Shown piece by piece: positions 9,087 through 18,143 of a stretch of 64,000 nucleotides of DNA. The notes under the pieces were generated by a model. That model ran no database searches and was not told the DNA's origin. It saw only the letters and a list, made by a program, of their open reading frames with translations. This stretch comes from Streptococcus parasanguinis. GTDB lineage: Bacteria > Bacillota > Bacilli > Lactobacillales > Streptococcaceae. Numbering within the stretch: position 1 is the stretch's first letter; every line of letters starts with the position of its first letter. The position numbers were made by a program, and so were the translations under genes. The DNA lies in contig NZ_CP133988.1 of NCBI RefSeq assembly GCF_031582885.1, positions 751,501 to 815,500 on the forward strand. Direction: 5' to 3'.

Positions 9087-11402
9087 TTAGCTCAAGGCAT
9101 CATCCATTGAAAGAACTTCGTGGAAGACACGTTGTGTCAATTCAGTTTTTTGTTCTGGAGTGAGGTATTTAGTGTTTACACAGTATCCAGAGATACGAAC
9201 GATAACATCTTCACCAGACATAATCTTTTCGTAAACATCGTTCAAGTCCATAACGTTCAAGTTAACGTGTTGTCCACCGTTTTCGAAGTATCCATCGAGG
9301 ATGGTTACCAAGTTATCAACTTGTTCGTCACGAGTTTTACCAAGAGCGCGAGGTGAAACTTGAGTTGTCAATGAGATACCATCAGCTGCGTAACCAAAGT
9401 CAAGGCTTGCAAGTGAGTTCAAGTTTTGCAACCATCCACCTTTAGCTTTGTTAGATGGGTTAGCACCTGGTGAGAAGAATTCCAATTTAGACAAGTTCAC
9501 AGAACCATCTTCGTTGAGGTATACCCCTTTGTGGACTGGTGAGTTACCAGTTTGTTTAGAGTAAGCAACGTTAGAAGTGATAGTCAAAAGTGAAACTGTA
9601 GCTTCTGCGTTCTTGTAAAGTTTGTGGCTGCGAAGACGAGTAGTGTAAGCTTCGATCAACCATTCTGCCAATTCGTTAGAACGTGGGTCATCTTCACCCC
9701 AACGTGGGTATTCACCGATTGTTTCGTAATCGTAGATGTAACCATCTTCGTCACGGATTGGTTTAACAGTAGCGTATTTGATTGCTGACAATGTATCAAC
9801 AGTGTTGGCGAATCCACAGATACCGAATCCCATGTTAGCGCGTTGGTGAGTTGGCAAGAAGGCCATTTGAACTGCTTCGTAGTTGTACTTATCAGTCATG
9901 TAGTGGATGATGTTCAAAGCATCTACGTAAGTGTCAGTCAACCAGTCAAGTGATTTTTCGAAGTTTGCTTTAACAGATTCGAATTCAAGAACTTCGTCAC
10001 GGATAGGATCGATGTCAAATACTTTGTAGTCTTTATGAACGTCGTCATAACCACCGTTCAAACCAGTAAGAAGAGCTTTAAGCACGTTTACACGAGCACC
10101 GAAGTACTGGATGTTGTGGCGTTGTTCTTCGTTTTCTGGGTCAAGTGGAGATACACAACATGAGATACAGCTCATTTCACCGTATCCGTCTTTAGCCATT
10201 GTTGTTACACCTTCGTATTGGATAGAAGAGTGTTTGTGGCTCATGTGCATACAGTAGCGACGGAAGCTGTATGGCAATTTGTCAGTCCAAAGAACTGTCA
10301 AGTTTGGTTCTGGCGAGTTACCGATGTTGTCCAAAGTGTTCAAGAAACGGTAGTCCATCTTCGTAACACGGTGACGTCCGTCGTTACCCATACCAGCCAT
10401 AGAAGTTGTGATGAAGGTTGGGTCACCTGAGTACAATTGGTCGTAAGCTTTTGTACGAGCAAATTTAACTGTACGCAATTTCATAACGAAATCGTCAACG
10501 AATTCTTGGATTTCTGATTCAGTGTAAGTACCACGAGCCAAGTCACGTTCAGCGTAGATATCCAAAACGATTGGCACACGTCCAAGAGAAGTAGCAGCAC
10601 CGTTGATCACACGGCAGACAGCCATGAAGGCGATGTTTGTCCATTGGATTGCTTCTTTTGTATCGAAGGCAGGACGACGTACGTCTACACCATAAAGGTC
10701 ACCCAATTTAACAACTTCTTGAAGTGCTTGGTATTGAAGGTTTACTTCTTCACGAAGACGGATTGATTCTTCATCGATTTCAGTAATAGAGTTCCAGTCG
10801 TTTGCTTTTTCAGCCATCAAGTAGTCAGCACCGTAAAGAGCCAAACGAGCATAAACCCCGATGATACGTCCACGAGAGTATGCATCTGGAAGACCAGTTA
10901 CAGTGTGAGCGTGACGAGCACGACGGATGTTAGAAGTGTAAGCACGGAAAATACCATCGTTTACAGTTGTAACGTATTTTGTGAAGATTTCATGAACTGC
11001 TGGATCTGGTTCATATCCATTTTCTTTCAAAGTAGTTTCCGCCATACGGATACCACCACGAGGCATGAAGTTCAATTTGAACAACTCATCGTTTTGAATA
11101 CCGAAGATCACTTCGTTTTCTTTGTCGATGTAACCAGCTGCGATATCAGCGATAGAAGTTGGACGAGTATCGTATGGGAAACGAGTTTCTTCGTAGTGTG
11201 CTTTTGTTTCTTCAACAATCTTCTTGATGTGAAGAGAACGTTCTGTTGGACCTGCTAGGAAGCTTTCGTCTCCATCATATGGAGTGTAGTTAGCTTGTAC
11301 GAAGCGAGAAACGCTTGCTTTTTCTTTCCAATCTTCACCTTTGAAGCCTTCCCAAGCTTTGTCAAAAATATCTTGTGCTTCAACAACTGTTTTAACAACC
11401 AT
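9087..11402 (-). CDS. pflB: Formate acetyltransferase (pyruvate formate-lyase)
   Basis: PflB converts pyruvate and CoA to acetyl-CoA and formate in mixed-acid fermentation under anaerobic or galactose-like conditions. The protein has 771 residues, the usual streptococcal length. Catalytic cysteines are the adjacent pair in [10 protein letters not shown] near residue 412; the glycyl-radical loop RISGYCVN lies about 30 residues from the C-terminus. The gene is monocistronic, with a promoter (TTGTGA-17-TATACT) and a clear terminator. Its codon choice is biased like that of highly expressed genes. PflA, the activating enzyme, is not in the window. With spxB at 45554 it represents the anaerobic branch of pyruvate use. 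Confidence 0.98.
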   Translation of the reverse strand: MVVKTVVEAQDIFDKAWEGFKGEDWKEKASVSRFVQANYTPYDGDESFLAGPTERSLHIKKIVEETKAHYEETRFPYDTRPTSIADIAAGYIDKENEVIFGIQNDELFKLNFMPRGGIRMAETTLKENGYEPDPAVHEIFTKYVTTVNDGIFRAYTSNIRRARHAHTVTGLPDAYSRGRIIGVYARLALYGADYLMAEKANDWNSITEIDEESIRLREEVNLQYQALQEVVKLGDLYGVDVRRPAFDTKEAIQWTNIAFMAVCRVINGAATSLGRVPIVLDIYAERDLARGTYTESEIQEFVDDFVMKLRTVKFARTKAYDQLYSGDPTFITTSMAGMGNDGRHRVTKMDYRFLNTLDNIGNSPEPNLTVLWTDKLPYSFRRYCMHMSHKHSSIQYEGVTTMAKDGYGEMSCISCCVSPLDPENEEQRHNIQYFGARVNVLKALLTGLNGGYDDVHKDYKVFDIDPIRDEVLEFESVKANFEKSLDWLTDTYVDALNIIHYMTDKYNYEAVQMAFLPTHQRANMGFGICGFANTVDTLSAIKYATVKPIRDEDGYIYDYETIGEYPRWGEDDPRSNELAEWLIEAYTTRLRSHKLYKNAEATVSLLTITSNVAYSKQTGNSPVHKGVYLNEDGSVNLSKLEFFSPGANPSNKAKGGWLQNLNSLASLDFGYAADGISLTTQVSPRALGKTRDEQVDNLVTILDGYFENGGQHVNLNVMDLNDVYEKIMSGEDVIVRISGYCVNTKYLTPEQKTELTQRVFHEVLSMDDALS

Positions 11403-11458
11403 GTGTATTTTCCTCTATTTGTCTTTCTAGCAACTCTATCTGTTGCATTTACACTAGT

Positions 11459-11487
11459 AGTATACCACACAGAAATCGGTTTCACAA
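11459..11487 (-). promoter_or_regulatory. Promoter of pflB
   Basis: Minus strand: TTGTGA (11487-11482), 17 bp, then TATACT (11464-11459) preceded by TGG, giving an extended -10. The leader is about 50 nt. Confidence 0.65.
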
Positions 11488-11614
11488 AGGCAAATCGTGA
11501 AAAATAGCAGATTCTTTTATAATACAGTTTCAATTCTTCTGTGATACTGTACTACATTTTTGAAAATGAACACGAATTTCCATCAATTTTCATGTTTTTA
11601 GGAAGGGCCGATTT

Positions 11615-11643
11615 TTGCAATTCCAAAATTTTATTTTTATAAT
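11615..11643 (+). promoter_or_regulatory. Promoter of dinB
   Basis: TTGCAA (11615-11620) and TATAAT (11638-11643) are separated by 17 bp, about 19 bp before the dinB start. The start is preceded by AAAGGAGGGTG. Confidence 0.75.
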
Positions 11644-11662
11644 AGAAAAAGGAGGGTGAAAA

Positions 11663-12769
11663 ATGCTGATATTTCCATTAGTGAACGATACAAGTCGCAA
11701 GATTATTCATATTGATATGGATGCATTTTTTGCTGCCGTCGAAGAAAGAGATAATCCTAGTTTGAAGGGGAAGCCTGTCGTGATTGGCCAGGACCCTCGT
11801 CAATCAGGAGGGAGAGGTGTGGTCTCGACCTGTAACTATGAAGCACGGAAATATGGCATTCATTCGGCTATGAGTTCCAAAGAAGCGCTAGACCTTTGTC
11901 CCCACGCGATCTTTATCTCTGGAAATTATGAGAAATACCGAGAAGTGGGCGAGCAGGTTCGTGAGATTTTCAAGCGCTATACAGATCTGATCGAGCCCAT
12001 GAGTATTGATGAAGCCTATCTAGATGTGACGGAAAATAAAATCCAGAGCAAATCAGCTGTCAAAATTGCTCGCTTGATTCAGCATGCGATCTGGGAAGAG
12101 CTGCATCTCACAGCTTCAGCAGGTGTCTCTTATAATAAGTTTTTGGCCAAGATGGCAAGTGACTATCAGAAACCCCATGGCCTAACGGTGGTCTTGCCGG
12201 AGGATGCCGAGGATTTCCTTAGCAAGATGGACATTGCCAAATTTCACGGGGTAGGAAAGAAGACAGTGGAGCGCCTGCATGAGATGGGGGTCTATACTGG
12301 CGCGGATCTTTTAGCCATTCCGGAGATGACCTTGATCGATCGATTTGGGCGCTTTGGCTATGATCTCTTTCGTAAGGCGCGAGGGATTCACAATAGCCCT
12401 GTCAAGAGCCATCGTATCCGCAAGTCGATCGGAAAAGAGCGGACCTACCGCAAGCTCCTCTATGCTGAGGATGATATTTTAGAAGAAATTGCCAATCTGT
12501 CCAGTAAGGTGGCCCAATCGCTGGAAAAACACGGCAAGCAAGGAAAAACCTTGGTCTTAAAAGTGCGCTATGGAGACTTTACCACCCTGACCAAGCGAAT
12601 CACACTGACAGAGCCGACACGAGAGGCTGAGCGGATCAATCGTTCCGCTCGCCAAATTTTTCAAGAAATTGAATCGACAAATACTGGAATCCGCCTCTTG
12701 GGTGTCACCATGACCAATTTTGTCGATCATACTGAGCTGCCTTTGGTGGAAGAAAAAGAAAACGACTAG
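11663..12769 (+). CDS. dinB: DNA polymerase IV (Y-family)
   Basis: This is an error-prone translesion polymerase of 368 residues. The catalytic palm motifs are visible: [17 protein letters not shown] near residues 17-33 and [10 protein letters not shown] near 113-122, carrying the metal-binding acidic residues. [20 protein letters not shown] and the HhH-like segment [16 protein letters not shown] follow, then the little-finger domain. No beta-clamp motif at the extreme C-terminus was confirmed. The strong ribosome binding site AAGGAGGGTG supports this ATG. The gene is monocistronic and faces recD2; the two are separated by a hairpin and a BOX-like repeat. Confidence 0.97.
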   Translation: MLIFPLVNDTSRKIIHIDMDAFFAAVEERDNPSLKGKPVVIGQDPRQSGGRGVVSTCNYEARKYGIHSAMSSKEALDLCPHAIFISGNYEKYREVGEQVREIFKRYTDLIEPMSIDEAYLDVTENKIQSKSAVKIARLIQHAIWEELHLTASAGVSYNKFLAKMASDYQKPHGLTVVLPEDAEDFLSKMDIAKFHGVGKKTVERLHEMGVYTGADLLAIPEMTLIDRFGRFGYDLFRKARGIHNSPVKSHRIRKSIGKERTYRKLLYAEDDILEEIANLSSKVAQSLEKHGKQGKTLVLKVRYGDFTTLTKRITLTEPTREAERINRSARQIFQEIESTNTGIRLLGVTMTNFVDHTELPLVEEKEND

Positions 12770-12785
12770 TTTGTTCACTAGTCGT
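12762..12785 (+). terminator. Hairpin over the dinB stop codon
   Basis: Perfect nine-base arms ACGACTAGT/ACTAGTCGT enclose six bases and include the TAG stop. No T-run follows, so whether it terminates or only protects the 3' end is unclear. Confidence 0.5.
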
Positions 12786-12812
12786 CTAAGATTGATGACA
12801 AAGTCATCTTAG

Positions 12813-12972
12813 AAACTTTCCTTAGGTGAGTACGGACGTTAGGTGAAATTATCCAGTGGATGATTTCAGCAATCCAGGAAGTTCCATGACTTAGTTTTGA
12901 ACCTAAAGTTTCAAAACTCCCGAGTGCTAGAAACCATAGTGTTTCTAGCACTTTTCTCACGGCGGAAAGTTT
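12813..12972 (+). repeat. BOX-like repeat, short form with altered first hairpin (family A, copy 2)
   Basis: This 160 bp element has the family A ends AAACTTTCC...GGAAAGTTT. It differs from the 136 bp copies by replacement of the first hairpin with a longer one, GTGAAATTATCC/GGATGATTTCAGC. The last hairpin is GTGCTAGAAAC/GTTTCTAGCAC. It lies between convergent dinB and recD2. Confidence 0.9.
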
Positions 12973-13024
12973 CAGCTGTATTTGAATGAGCCTTAAAAAA
13001 TATATTATTTTAATTTTTGAGGTA

Positions 13025-15460
13025 TCAATTAGGTTGTTTGATGTCAAAAAAGGCTGCAATCTCTTCTTCAGTCAGTCCGATCATAGGAGAGATGGTGTGG
13101 AGATTGTCTTCTGTCAGTCGATAGACAGTCGGTTCATCAGCTTCAGCCTTCCTTTCAACAGTCCCTTCCTTACTTGGTACGGATTCGACTGTAGCAGAAG
13201 CGTTGGCAACGGCTGAAGATGAGGTTTTGGTTGCCTCGCCTCCATCTAGGTCCTTGAAGCGCTCCACCAAGTAGGTCTTGCGCGCTGTGCCTGTATTTTT
13301 AGTGGCGTAATCAAAGGCGCTGTATTCTCCTAAGAGAATCAGTTTGCTCTTAGAGCGCGTGATGGCGGTATAGATCAAATTGCGCTGCAACATCCGGTGG
13401 CTTTGATTGGTAATGGGTAAAATCACTACCGGAAATTCGCTCCCTTGCGATTTGTGAATACTCATCGCATAGGCTAAGCGAATCTTGTACCATTCATTGC
13501 GCGGATAGACGATTTCATTACCATCAAATTGGATGGTCAATTCATCTTGCTTGGATTCTGTATATTTTCCTGGGAGAAGATCGGTGATGTAGCCGATATC
13601 CCCATTAAAGACATTGCTTTCTGCATCATTGACCAGATGGATGACCTTGTCTCCATCGCGGTATTGGCAGTCTGGCGTGTCAAAAACCACCTGATCTTTG
13701 ACAGCTGGATTGAGAAGGTCTTGCATGAGCGTATTGATATTGTCAATGCCGGCCTGGCCCTTGTACATGGGTGCCAAGACTTGGATATCTCGAGCAGGGA
13801 TCTGACTGCGAAGGGCAGCAGAAGTGATTTGTTCGATCATCTTAGGGATGTGTTCGCTTCCGGCTTCGAAATAAGAGCGGTCGGCTTTTCGTTCGGTGAA
13901 ATCTTGAGGAAGCTTACCCTGGCGAATGTCTCCTGCTAGTGAGACAATGGTCGAGTCTTCACTCTGTCGGAAAATATGTTCCAGTTTGGTCTGAGGGATG
14001 CTTGGGATCTGCAAGAGATCAGCCAAGACCTGACCAGGGCTGACGGAAGGTAATTGGTCGGCATCTCCCACAATCAAGAGTTTCGTATCCGTTGCGATGT
14101 TGCTGAGTAATTGATTAGCCAGCCAGGTATCAACCATGGAAAACTCGTCCACAATAATAAAATCAGCGTCTAAATAGTCATCCAAGTGACTGGTGTCATC
14201 ATCCCCCGTCATCCCCAAATGCCGGTGGATGGTGGCGCTCGGAAGTCCTGTCAGCTCATTCATGCGCCTAGCTGCCCGTCCCGTTGGGGCAGCCAAGAGG
14301 ATCGGCAGGTCTTGTTTCTTCCGAAGATCCAGCTGGTGGAGTTGGGCATAGACGCTGATCATCCCATTGATAACAGTTGTCTTTCCTGTCCCAGGACCCC
14401 CTGTGAGGATAAAGACCTTGTTTTGGATAGCTTGGTGAATCGCCTCTTTTTGAATCGCATCGTAGCGAATCCCCAAATCTTTTTCAACCGCCTCAATCGC
14501 CTGGTTGATTTTATCAGAGTCAAATGAAGCTTGCTTTCCTTTTTCCAACAATCGACCGATATGACTACGAATTCCCTCCTCCGCAAAGAAGAGGCTGTTG
14601 TCAAAGATCTTGGTGTCCACGTTTTGGACCTTGTCTTCCTCGATGAGGCGTCCTAATTCTTGGGCGACAGTGGAAGGATCTAATTCTACTGGCCGAGCTG
14701 ATTCTAACAGGTCAATGGTATAGCGCAGGAGGTCCTTGGCTTCGATGTAGGTATTTCCAGTCTCGATAGAGTAGCTAAAAAGGCTGTGGATCAGACCCGC
14801 GCGGAAACGCTCAGGGGCGTCACTTGCAATCCCCAATTCTTCGGCTAGTTGGTCCGCGATTTTAAAGCCCATGCCTTGGATATCTTCCACCAATCGGTAG
14901 GGTTGTTGCTCCACGATCTGGAGGGTTTCTTCCTTGTAGAAATCCTGGATCTGAAAGGCCAATTTATTGGGAATGCCATAGTTGGCTAGTTGGGCGAGAA
15001 TGCGCTCCGTTCCGTAATTCTGACGGAGTTTTTCTACAAAAGCCAGGCGGTTTTTCTTGGAGAGGCCTGTGATTTCTTCTAATTTTTCAGGGGCCTTCAA
15101 AATTTTGTCAATGGTATCGTCCCCATAGAGGTCCACGATCTTTTGGGCTGTTTTGAGACCAATTCCTTTGAAGTGATCGCTGGAAAAATATTTCACCAAG
15201 CCCTTGCTAGAGGGTTTGGCACGTTCATAGCGACTGATTTTGAGCTGTTCTCCGTATTTAGGATGATGGACCAGCTCCCCCCAGAAGGTGTAGTCTTCGC
15301 CTTCCATGATATCTGCCATGGTTCCTGTCACAATAATCTCAAAATCATCAAAGTCTTCGGCATCGGTATCGCTAATGTCGAGTAAGAGGATTCGAAAAAA
15401 ACTGCTAGGATTTTCAAAAATAATGCGCTCAATAGTACCAGAAAAATAATATTCCATCAT
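13025..15460 (-). CDS. recD2: SF1B helicase RecD2-like ATPase
   Basis: This 5'-3' DNA helicase of the RecD2/YrrC class acts in replication-fork and recombination processes independently of RecBC. It has 811 residues from the chosen ATG at 15460 (MMEYYFSGTIE), which has AAAGGAAAG just upstream; a longer frame to 15493 runs into a terminator hairpin and lacks a site. Order: N-terminal OB-like region, helix-hairpin-helix motifs (FKGIGLKTAQKI, ITGLSKKNRL, IQGMGFKIADQL), Walker A GGPGTGKTT near 355, VDEFSMVDT near 435, and the helicase motif AMSIHKSQGSEF near 675. A low-complexity tail of about 60 residues (alanine, serine, glutamate and valine) precedes the end. Confidence 0.93.
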   Translation of the reverse strand: MMEYYFSGTIERIIFENPSSFFRILLLDISDTDAEDFDDFEIIVTGTMADIMEGEDYTFWGELVHHPKYGEQLKISRYERAKPSSKGLVKYFSSDHFKGIGLKTAQKIVDLYGDDTIDKILKAPEKLEEITGLSKKNRLAFVEKLRQNYGTERILAQLANYGIPNKLAFQIQDFYKEETLQIVEQQPYRLVEDIQGMGFKIADQLAEELGIASDAPERFRAGLIHSLFSYSIETGNTYIEAKDLLRYTIDLLESARPVELDPSTVAQELGRLIEEDKVQNVDTKIFDNSLFFAEEGIRSHIGRLLEKGKQASFDSDKINQAIEAVEKDLGIRYDAIQKEAIHQAIQNKVFILTGGPGTGKTTVINGMISVYAQLHQLDLRKKQDLPILLAAPTGRAARRMNELTGLPSATIHRHLGMTGDDDTSHLDDYLDADFIIVDEFSMVDTWLANQLLSNIATDTKLLIVGDADQLPSVSPGQVLADLLQIPSIPQTKLEHIFRQSEDSTIVSLAGDIRQGKLPQDFTERKADRSYFEAGSEHIPKMIEQITSAALRSQIPARDIQVLAPMYKGQAGIDNINTLMQDLLNPAVKDQVVFDTPDCQYRDGDKVIHLVNDAESNVFNGDIGYITDLLPGKYTESKQDELTIQFDGNEIVYPRNEWYKIRLAYAMSIHKSQGSEFPVVILPITNQSHRMLQRNLIYTAITRSKSKLILLGEYSAFDYATKNTGTARKTYLVERFKDLDGGEATKTSSSAVANASATVESVPSKEGTVERKAEADEPTVYRLTEDNLHTISPMIGLTEEEIAAFFDIKQPN

Positions 15461-15480
15461 TTCTTTCCTTTTTATAAAGC

Positions 15481-15508
15481 GAGGCTGGGACATACTTGTC
15501 TCAGCCTC
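15481..15508 (-). terminator. Terminator of the rnhC-lepB unit
   Basis: GAGGCTGGGACA/TGTCTCAGCCTC with a four-base loop lies 17 bp after the lepB stop on the minus strand. The tail GCTTTAT is weakly T-rich. The stem resembles the terminal hairpin of the family B repeats. Confidence 0.75.
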
Positions 15509-15524
15509 AGTCTGTTAATCTATA

Positions 15525-16175
15525 CTAATAAGTTTTGAAAGGGTAGATCGGCCATAGTCTAAAGACGGCTTGTCCTTTGATTTGTTCTTTCTTGAAAGCT
15601 CCGACTTGACGGCTATCTTTTGAAACGATCCGGTCATCTCCAAGTAGGAGGTATTCATCGTCGAGCAATTTCAAGGTAAATTTAGGATTGCCATCCTTGT
15701 CTACTGTAAAAGCTTGGGCTGTATTGGCCAATTGGCGGAAGAGTTCTCCATTTTCTTCGAAGCCTTTTCCAGTGTAGGTTGATTGCAATTTATCTTTTTT
15801 GAAACGAGCGATGTAGTCTTTCAAATAGGGCTCATTGGTCTTTTTCCCATTGATGTAAAGGGTATCGTTGTCGTATTGGATGGTATCACCAGGAAGACCG
15901 ATGACCCGTTTGACGATGTCCTTGGTTTTGCCGTCGTCATCTTTCTCATTGGCAACGACAATGTCGAAACGATCAATTGAGAGGTGGTTGACCACAAGGA
16001 GGTACTCGCTATCAGCCAGGGTAGGATCCATCGAATGGCCGTCCACCTTGACCGGAGCCCAGAGGTAGATGCGAGAGGCGATGATGAGACCAACGATGAT
16101 GCTGAAGAGGCCCCATTCTTTAAGGAATCTCACCACTGGTGAGCTAGATGACTGTTTTGAACTTCTTTTTGACAT
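15525..16175 (-). CDS. lepB: Signal peptidase I
   Basis: This membrane serine protease removes signal peptides from exported preproteins, such as the LPNTG adhesin at 57681. It has 216 residues: a serine-rich basic N-terminus, one transmembrane helix (about residues 20-38), then the extracellular catalytic domain. The Ser/Lys dyad is visible as Ser48 in VDGHSMDPTL and Lys89 in DIVKRVIGLPGD; LLLGDDR is the later conserved box with DSR nearby. It starts four bases after the rnhC stop on the minus strand, so the two form an operon, as in other streptococci. Confidence 0.97.
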   Translation of the reverse strand: MSKRSSKQSSSSPVVRFLKEWGLFSIIVGLIIASRIYLWAPVKVDGHSMDPTLADSEYLLVVNHLSIDRFDIVVANEKDDDGKTKDIVKRVIGLPGDTIQYDNDTLYINGKKTNEPYLKDYIARFKKDKLQSTYTGKGFEENGELFRQLANTAQAFTVDKDGNPKFTLKLLDDEYLLLGDDRIVSKDSRQVGAFKKEQIKGQAVFRLWPIYPFKTY

Positions 16176-16178
16176 AAC

Positions 16179-17069
16179 TTATCTTTCTAGTAATTTCTTT
16201 GCTTTTTCTGTGTTTTTAAAATGGAGTTTGGCACAATAATCCAGAGCCTTCATCCCGTAGGTCTGAAGCAATTTAGCAGCGACTTGGTCTGACTTCGCCC
16301 CTGCTCCACTAGGGAGATTAAAGCCCAGTTCCTTGCCCAGATCTTCCAGATTTTGAAGGAAGAGATTGCGGGCGATGATGGAACTAACTGCAACAGCTAA
16401 ATACTTACCTTCTGCTTTTTCTTCCAAATCAATGGCTTGGGTGACCTGATTTTTTTCAGCTTTCACGTATTTTTGGTAGTTTTTAGCCGTCGTAAAGGCA
16501 TCGATCACAATTCGTTCTGCTTGGATTCCTTTATTCAATAGAAGATAGATAGCCTGATTGTGCAGAGCGACTTTGACCGAAACAGCATTGTAGCCAGAAG
16601 CAATGACTTCATTGTACTTCTTTGGAGACAATAAGAGTGCTTGGTGCTGGATGTTTTCCTCAAGGAGAGGAGCCAATTGCTGAATTTTTCGATCATCCAA
16701 GGTCTTTGAATCCCCAACACCGAGCTTTTTGAGCCAGTCGTGCTGGTCAGGTGTGACAAAGGATGCAACGACGGTGAGTCCACCAAAATAAGAGCCGTTT
16801 CCAACCTCGTCGGTTCCGATCATGGCTAAATCTTGTCCTGCAGATGAAGTAGTAGAACCTTTAGGGTTCCCAGCATCTTGCCCGAAAAAGGCCAGGTAAG
16901 GAGTAAGGTCATTGCCTTGAAGCAAGACTTTTCCAGACTTGTAGATCGAAACGGTCGCTCCCTCTAGTCGAAAGAAATAATCCATATGAGGGTTCTTGCT
17001 TTGAGAGAGAGAACGGCGATAGGTATGGACAAAATCAAGGATTTGCTCCTGTGTTGGAGTGAGTGTCAT
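16179..17069 (-). CDS. rnhC: Ribonuclease HIII
   Basis: This enzyme cleaves the RNA strand of RNA-DNA hybrids. The protein has about 296 residues, with the N-terminal TBP-like substrate-binding domain typical of HIII, then the RNase H domain starting at [14 protein letters not shown] (acidic D-E-x-G active site) and continuing through GDSKTL and [11 protein letters not shown] place the start at the ATG at 17069, because GGAAAG precedes it by one to two bases. An in-frame ATG five codons upstream (MESMTL) is possible but would begin almost at the predicted transcription start. It is divergent from zapA. Confidence 0.93.
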   Translation of the reverse strand: MTLTPTQEQILDFVHTYRRSLSQSKNPHMDYFFRLEGATVSIYKSGKVLLQGNDLTPYLAFFGQDAGNPKGSTTSSAGQDLAMIGTDEVGNGSYFGGLTVVASFVTPDQHDWLKKLGVGDSKTLDDRKIQQLAPLLEENIQHQALLLSPKKYNEVIASGYNAVSVKVALHNQAIYLLLNKGIQAERIVIDAFTTAKNYQKYVKAEKNQVTQAIDLEEKAEGKYLAVAVSSIIARNLFLQNLEDLGKELGFNLPSGAGAKSDQVAAKLLQTYGMKALDYCAKLHFKNTEKAKKLLER

Positions 17070-17085
17070 ACTTTCCATAACCACT

Positions 17086-17094
17086 ATTGTACCA
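17086..17094 (-). promoter_or_regulatory. Extended -10 promoter of rnhC-lepB
   Basis: The minus strand reads TGGTACAAT, an extended -10 with one mismatch. It implies a very short leader of about 10 nt before the ATG at 17069. Confidence 0.6.
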
Positions 17095-17168
17095 CAAATT
17101 CAGGGATAGAGGGAGCAAAAAGAAAGAAAGAATCCACTGGAAAATCCCTGTGAAGAGGGGCTTTGCTA

Positions 17169-17197
17169 CTGACAAAGCTAGCCTTTTTTGGTATAAT
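17169..17197 (+). promoter_or_regulatory. Promoter of zapA-cvpA
   Basis: CTGACA (17169-17174), 17 bp, then TATAAT (17192-17197) with an upstream TGG (extended -10). The leader is about 12 nt, with GAGGTGA before the ATG. Confidence 0.8.
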
Positions 17198-17214
17198 ACC
17201 GTGAGGTGATTTTT

Positions 17215-17505
17215 ATGGCGAGCTTAAATAGATATAAATTTACATTTGGAAACAAAGCGCTCACTTTAACAACCAACCATGATAATTTGTTTATGGAAGA
17301 AGTCGAACGTGTTGCGAAAGAAAAATACCAAGCAATTAAGGAACAAATGCCAGAGGCAGATGATGAAACCATCGCAATCTTATTGGCAGTAAACAGTTTG
17401 TCCATGCAACTGAATCGCGAGATTGAGTTTGACGACAAAGAAAAAGAATTAGATGATTTTCGTCGCAAGGCTTTAGACGACTTAAAGGATAAATCATCCA
17501 AATAA
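17215..17505 (+). CDS. zapA: Cell division protein ZapA-like
   Basis: This 96-residue protein matches the ZapA family: an N-terminal beta-rich part (NRYKFTFGNKALTL) and a long C-terminal helix with heptad character (residues 60-96), which in ZapA dimerises and bundles FtsZ protofilaments at the division ring. I chose the ATG at 17215, seven bases after GAGGTGA; an upstream in-frame ATA/ATG extension would overlap the ribosome binding site. It lies 10 bp before cvpA and shares its promoter. The order rnhC-zapA-cvpA-mutS2 is conserved in streptococci. Confidence 0.85.
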   Translation: MASLNRYKFTFGNKALTLTTNHDNLFMEEVERVAKEKYQAIKEQMPEADDETIAILLAVNSLSMQLNREIEFDDKEKELDDFRRKALDDLKDKSSK

Positions 17506-17515
17506 GAGGAGATAC

Positions 17516-18070
17516 ATGTTAACTTTCTTAATCTTATTGATTTTGGCATGGAGCTTTTATATTGGCTATGCAAGAGGGATTATCCTCCAGTCTTATTACT
17601 TTCTAGTGACCTTAGTGGCCCTCTTGATTGCAGGTGGCAGCTATAAGGGACTGGCCAAGGTGTTGTCTCTATGGGTTCCTTTTTCGAGTCCCACCCAGCA
17701 ATCGGTGAATTATTTTTATGCCAACCGCTACCTATTTCAATTAGATGACATCTTTTATGCAGGTTTAGCTTATGTGTTGATTTTTGCGATGGTCTACCTG
17801 ATTGGTCGTGTGATTGGGATCTTTATGCACTTGGTACCCCAGCCAGAAAAACTGGAGGATCGCAAGTATCAAATTGGAGCGGGTGTGATCGCCGTCGTGA
17901 TAACTCTCTTGGTCATCCAGATGGGCTTGACTGTCCTTTCAACGGTTCCCATGGCTTCCATCCAAAATAGACTCAATGCAAGTGGATTGATCCGCTTTAT
18001 CATCCTTCATACCCCGATTAGTTCCAGTCTGTTCCACAACTTGTGGGTGACTGCGATTATCGGAGCTTAA
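17516..18070 (+). CDS. cvpA: CvpA family membrane protein
   Basis: This 184-residue protein has four hydrophobic helices and matches the CvpA (colicin V production) family. Family features are the N-terminal ILLILAWSFYIGYARG and the third-helix region. The ribosome binding site GAGGAGAT lies five bases before the ATG. It follows zapA by 10 bp. E. coli CvpA is linked to envelope stress tolerance and colicin V export; its role in streptococci is not known to me. A leader ORF and terminator hairpin separate it from mutS2. Confidence 0.85.
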   Translation: MLTFLILLILAWSFYIGYARGIILQSYYFLVTLVALLIAGGSYKGLAKVLSLWVPFSSPTQQSVNYFYANRYLFQLDDIFYAGLAYVLIFAMVYLIGRVIGIFMHLVPQPEKLEDRKYQIGAGVIAVVITLLVIQMGLTVLSTVPMASIQNRLNASGLIRFIILHTPISSSLFHNLWVTAIIGA

Positions 18071-18079
18071 GGAGCAAAA

Positions 18080-18136
18080 ATGAAGAAAGGAGTGAGACAA
18101 GTCCGATTCAAAGAAGGACGCTCACTTTTTTTGTAG
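18080..18136 (+). CDS. Candidate 18-residue leader peptide before mutS2
   Basis: The ORF ATG...TAG encodes [18 protein letters not shown], with AAGGAG six bases before the ATG. It starts 9 bp after cvpA and runs through the entire terminator hairpin at 18091-18132, ending eight bases before the mutS2 ATG. A ribosome translating it would disrupt the hairpin, and re-initiation at mutS2 (site TAGGAG overlaps the leader stop) would be easy. Coding status is inferred from signals only. Confidence 0.4.
   Translation: MKKGVRQVRFKEGRSLFL
18091..18132 (+). terminator. Terminator/attenuator between cvpA and mutS2
   Basis: The stems AGTGAG/CTCACT and GTCC/GGAC are separated by small bulges and followed by TTTTTTT. 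It lies in a 73 bp gap within an apparent operon, so partial read-through is likely. Confidence 0.65.
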
Positions 18137-18143
18137 GAGAAAT

